A stretch of 64,000 nt of DNA from Chrysemys picta bellii (taxonomy: Eukaryota > Chordata > Testudines > Emydidae), in the NCBI RefSeq assembly GCF_011386835.1, contig NC_088797.1, positions 99,210,264 through 99,274,263 of the forward strand, read 5' to 3'. Of this stretch, positions 60,780-64,000 are shown in pieces. A program made the translations under genes and the position numbers. The notes beneath the pieces were generated by a model, which did not search any database, was not told the origin of the DNA, and worked only from the letters and a program-made list of their open reading frames with translations. The first letter of the stretch is position 1, and every line of letters begins with the position of its first letter.

Positions 60780-61345
60780 GAAGTGTGGGGGTCAGCAGGG
60801 ACCCTCGCCTTCTCCATGGCCCCATCCTGTCCTTTCCACCTGAGGCTCCACCCCTTTCATCTGAGGCCCGGCCCCTGGCCAAACTGGAAGCCAGAGCGGG
60901 CCAGGAGCTGCAGACCCTCCACCTGCCCAGGGTGGGGAAGCCAAGAGCAGCCCCCAGCCTGTGTTCCCACCCCTGTTCTCAGTGGCAGGTAGAGAGTTTG
61001 CAGAGGGTTTCCCGTTACATGTTCCCATGATAGATAGAGGGTTTGCAGCTCACCCTGACCCAGCTCTGGCCAGGGGACAGGGCCTCGGAGCCGCAGCCCA
61101 GGCATAGTAAGAGCTGGGCAGCTGTGGGGAGCCACGGACCCTCCGCCTGCCCTGGGAGGAGGGTCTGGGGGACACGGACATGGGCTGGGGGCTGCTTTTG
61201 GCCCCTCCAACCCAGGCAGGTGGAGGGTCTGCAGCTCAGTGCCTCATGCTGCCTGGCCTCCCCAACCAGGCTCCGGGTGCTGGCCTGGCCAGGGGGGTGG
61301 GGCCTCATGGGGAAAAGGAGGGGCAGAGAGGCCTGTGGAGAAAAG
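60780..61345. repeat. GC-rich alternating inverted repeats
   Basis: Blocks like CTGCAGACCCTCCACCTGCC recur directly and inverted (near 60907, 61125 and 61216) with ACCTGCC/GGCAGGT cores. It is possibly the interior of a DNA transposon abutting the LINE. No protein is recognised. Confidence 0.4.
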
Positions 61346-62375
61346 TGGACAGGCTAGGCTCATCCACTTTCAGAAAGTGGGAGAGCCATGACCCCTGTCC
61401 CCCCTCACCCTCTTCCCCAGTTCCAGCACCCTTGGCCCAGGAGACCTGGCAAAGGTGGAGACTTGCCAAGCCCAGGTCCACTGGGTCAAGAGCTTTGGCT
61501 TGGTGGTGGGGGATGGGTGGCCCTCGCTCTAGCTCCCTCCCTCCCATCCATGCTATGGGCCATCTGGTGGGGTGTGGATCCAATACTCTCTCTGGGTGTC
61601 TACATTTCTGCCATTGATCCCTCCCCACTGGAGAATTGGGGTGATCTCGAGGCCAGAGCGGCTGACCAATTGCATAGGTGCACAGGGCTGCTCAGTGCCT
61701 TTTCCTTCAGGGGAGGGCACTAGTGCTCAACAAGCTGGTCCTGTCAATGCTCTGGCACCAGCCAGCCTCCAGAAGATGATCCTGGAGTTTTTCTGGTCAG
61801 GGCCCCACTGGGTCTCTACAGGGGTCCTGAGCCTTCCCCTGGAGAATGTCAGCCAGGACTTGGTCTGCATCCACAGCAAGGTCCATGCCTTCTACCTTAG
61901 ACTCTGCAGTGCAGGGAGTCCGCATGGAGCATGCTGGTGCATGCTTTCTTCCACTGCCTCTGATACAACCAGCTCTTTTACTTCCAGCTGAGTGGGTCTC
62001 CCCCCAAGACATCTCTGACCAGTCAGTCTTCTACCAGGCCCTGGAAGCTACTTTCAGAGACCGGGTCCACAGTGGCAGCCAAAGGGAAGGACCTCCTCAC
62101 GGAGCCCCTGCTACACATTCTGCACACCAAAGTGTGGGTGACAAAGTGCCCCTTGGTGCACTGGAGGTTGGCCCTGGCTGGTACCACTAGAGTTGGAGAC
62201 CTCCTGGACTATGATCAAAAGGATTGGGTTGATGCTGTGGCACTTAGCCAGTGAATAGAGTTGTCCACCCTGCACATCCGCCGTCGTGCTCCAGGAGGTG
62301 AAGGCAGCTTTGCCTCCTGCTTCTCTTGCTTTCCTCTAGGAGGCCCTGTGGGAGGGTGTTCCCTGCCTGCCTCTC

Positions 62376-62509
62376 TAGGATGACCAGATAGCAAGTGTGA
62401 AAAATGAGAAGGGCGGGGGGAAGGAGTGGCAGGGGAATAGGCACTTATATACGACAAAATGCCAAATATCATGACTGTCCCTATAAAATTGGAACATCTG
62501 GTCACCCTT
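62376..62509. mobile_element. hAT-type MITE inside the Tx1-like LINE
   Basis: The termini resemble TAGGGTGACCAGA with one change. The target duplication TGCCTCTC/TGCCTCTT matches at 7 of 8 positions. It interrupts LINE sequence that resumes at about 62518. Confidence 0.8.
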
Positions 62510-62607
62510 TGCCTCTTACCCCCTGGCCCACCAGACTTTGTCATCAGGCCTTTGCCACACAACTCTCCTTGGCCGTCCCTGACATGCAACTTCAGTTGGC
62601 TGAACAC

Positions 62608-63209
62608 AGGGTTACCATATTTCAGGTTCCAAAAAGAGGTCACTGCCAGAAGGGGAGGGGTGCTGGAGGGAGGGAGAGGGCCTGGAGGGGAGGTACAGTT
62701 GGGGGTGCTGGAGGGTGTATTTGGGAGGTTCTGGAGGTCTGTGTGTGTACTGGGAGGGGTACCCTGTGGGTGCTGAAGAGGATACTGGAGGGGTATGGGA
62801 TGGGGTAAGTGCATAGTGTGAGGGGCATTTGGGGAGTGATAAGAGGGGGTTATCTGTGGCAGAGGTAATCACTGGAGGTGGGGGGAAGTGTCACTCCCTA
62901 TCATGATGGCAGGGTGGCTGGTGCAAGCCCAGGACATAGTGCCAGCCATCAGTCAGTGCCTCCCTCTGAAACCTCCCACCCCAGAGCTGGGATCCAGCAG
63001 CTGTGACTGCAGGGGAATGGACCAATCATCTGCAGATGCAGGGTGGGACCAATCAGGAAGCAGACCAATCAGGGCTCTTTCTGAGCTGCAATGCCTGCTC
63101 TGCAAAAATCCCAGACATTGCCTGTTGTTTGAAAAATCTGCCCAGACAGCAGGCAGATGATCAAAAAGGAGGCAATGCCTGGGAAAACACAGACATACGG
63201 TAACCCTAA
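62608..63209. mobile_element. hAT-type element inserted in the Tx1-like LINE
   Basis: The ends read AGGGTTACCATAT and ATACGGTAACCCT, inverted. An 8-bp duplication CTGAACAC lies at 62600-62607 and 63210-63217. The LINE reading frame before and after the element is continuous once the element and one duplication are set aside. Confidence 0.82.
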
Positions 63210-64000
63210 CTGAACACCATCCAGCCAGACCGACTCCAAACCATACCCAGGAAATGTCTGTCTGTGCTCATGCTTCATACCATCCACTTCCTCACCCGCA
63301 TGTCCTACCTTGACACCAAGAGGCAGGACATGTTGCTACCTAAGGAGGGTGAGGAAGTCCCATTGGCTAGTTGGGACTCCACTCAGGTCCCATGGCCCAC
63401 CAGAGATATTAGCTGGTGGCTCCTTCATGGAGCTGCAAGCATGGGCATGTACCTGCCATGGTTCATGAACTCCTGACACCTGGATTTTCTGCATCCAGAG
63501 GGAGATCCTCACACACAAATGAATAGAATGCATCATGATGCAGCTCCTCTTGTGGGTCCTCCAGAACCTCTTACTGAGGTTCTGGCTGCGCCTTTCCTCG
63601 TGTCTCCTGCTCTATGCACACCCCATCCATGGCCCCACAAAGTCGCAAGATCTCCTCGTCAACCTCCTCTTGGGGATGGCTAAGTCAGCCATTCATCATA
63701 CCAGGAGGAGGAAGCTGGATGGGGGATACTCTGGACTTCTGGCCCCTTATACGTTCATGCCTCTGGACCAAGTTCCTGAGGGCAGTATCCACTGACACCT
63801 TAGATGCCTTTGAGGGGTGTTGGGCATCATCTTGGGTTCTCTGCTTGGTGTCCCCCCAGATTCCTTGTTATTAGCCTTTGACCTCATTCCCTTGCCTGTT
63901 TTTTTTTCCATTTGTCATTCCCAGAATTCAATAGTAGCTTGAGTTCAGTGGTTCTACCACCTTAGCTGAGGAGGAGGGCCTACACCCACCTGTCCCATTA

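Larger units (their letters stand above)
61440..63985 (+). pseudogene. Tx1-like LINE, 3' part of ORF2
   Basis: Segments in order: VHWVKSFGLVVGDGW (61460s), NWGDLEARAADQLHRCTGLL (about 61637), FFWSGPHWVSTGVLSLPLEN (about 61788), AGTTRVGDLLDYDQKDW (about 62178), DISWWLLHGAASMGMYLPWF (about 63400), HPIHGPTKSQDLLVNLLLGM (about 63622), AVSTDTLDAFE near the end. This order matches the C-terminal half of Tx1-type L1 reverse transcriptases. Frameshifts and two inserted hAT elements (62376-62509 and 62608-63209) disrupt it. Confidence 0.82.

Noticed and set aside
1..64000. CRISPR arrays, operons or bacterial-type systems
   Set aside because: Vertebrate repeat content, spliced genes and no regularly spaced repeat-spacer structure.

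Overview
The window looks like nuclear DNA of a turtle, probably a cryptodire. Three SINEs have a tRNA-like head with A and B boxes and a CR1-type 3' tail, the structure of the turtle PolIII/Cry SINEs. Around them are CR1 and Tx1-like LINE remnants, many hAT elements with 8-bp target duplications, Harbinger-like MITEs, Penelope-like fragments and LTRs. Family names are from memory; no database search was possible.

Only two protein-coding genes can be supported. Both are VENT-class homeobox genes, and they lie tail to tail. A VENTX/ventx2-type gene is on the + strand (coding exons at 44206-44440, 44950-45200 and 46175-46546, 285 codons). A ventx1/vent1-type gene is on the - strand (53957-53702, 53327-53095 and 52243-51884, 282 codons). 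They share exon number, intron phases (1 then 0), an intron at homeodomain position 44/45, a TATA-like box and a CpG-rich 5' end. About 5.3 kb separates the two stop codons. VENT proteins act as nuclear repressors downstream of BMP in ventral patterning.

Layout: 1-23.4 kb is non-coding with scattered palindromic MITEs, two Penelope-like fold-back insertions and a 1.2-kb hAT. 23.4-32.1 kb is a pile of nested elements: a Tx1-like LINE on -, split by an LTR that itself holds a SINE. 32.2-34.65 kb is a decayed CR1 LINE. 35-42 kb is mostly unique with MITEs and one SINE. 42-54.1 kb is the VENT locus. 54.7-60.7 kb holds another Penelope fold-back, a solo LTR, a Penelope/LTR chimera and a hAT. 61.4-64 kb is the 3' part of a Tx1-like LINE interrupted by two hAT elements.

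The most unusual signals are the ventx1-type gene beside the VENTX-type gene, and a set of Penelope-like insertions with 10-13 bp target duplications. Three of these carry an inverted duplicate at their 5' end. One is fused to LTR sequence at a point that falls at the hammerhead-ribozyme-like motif.
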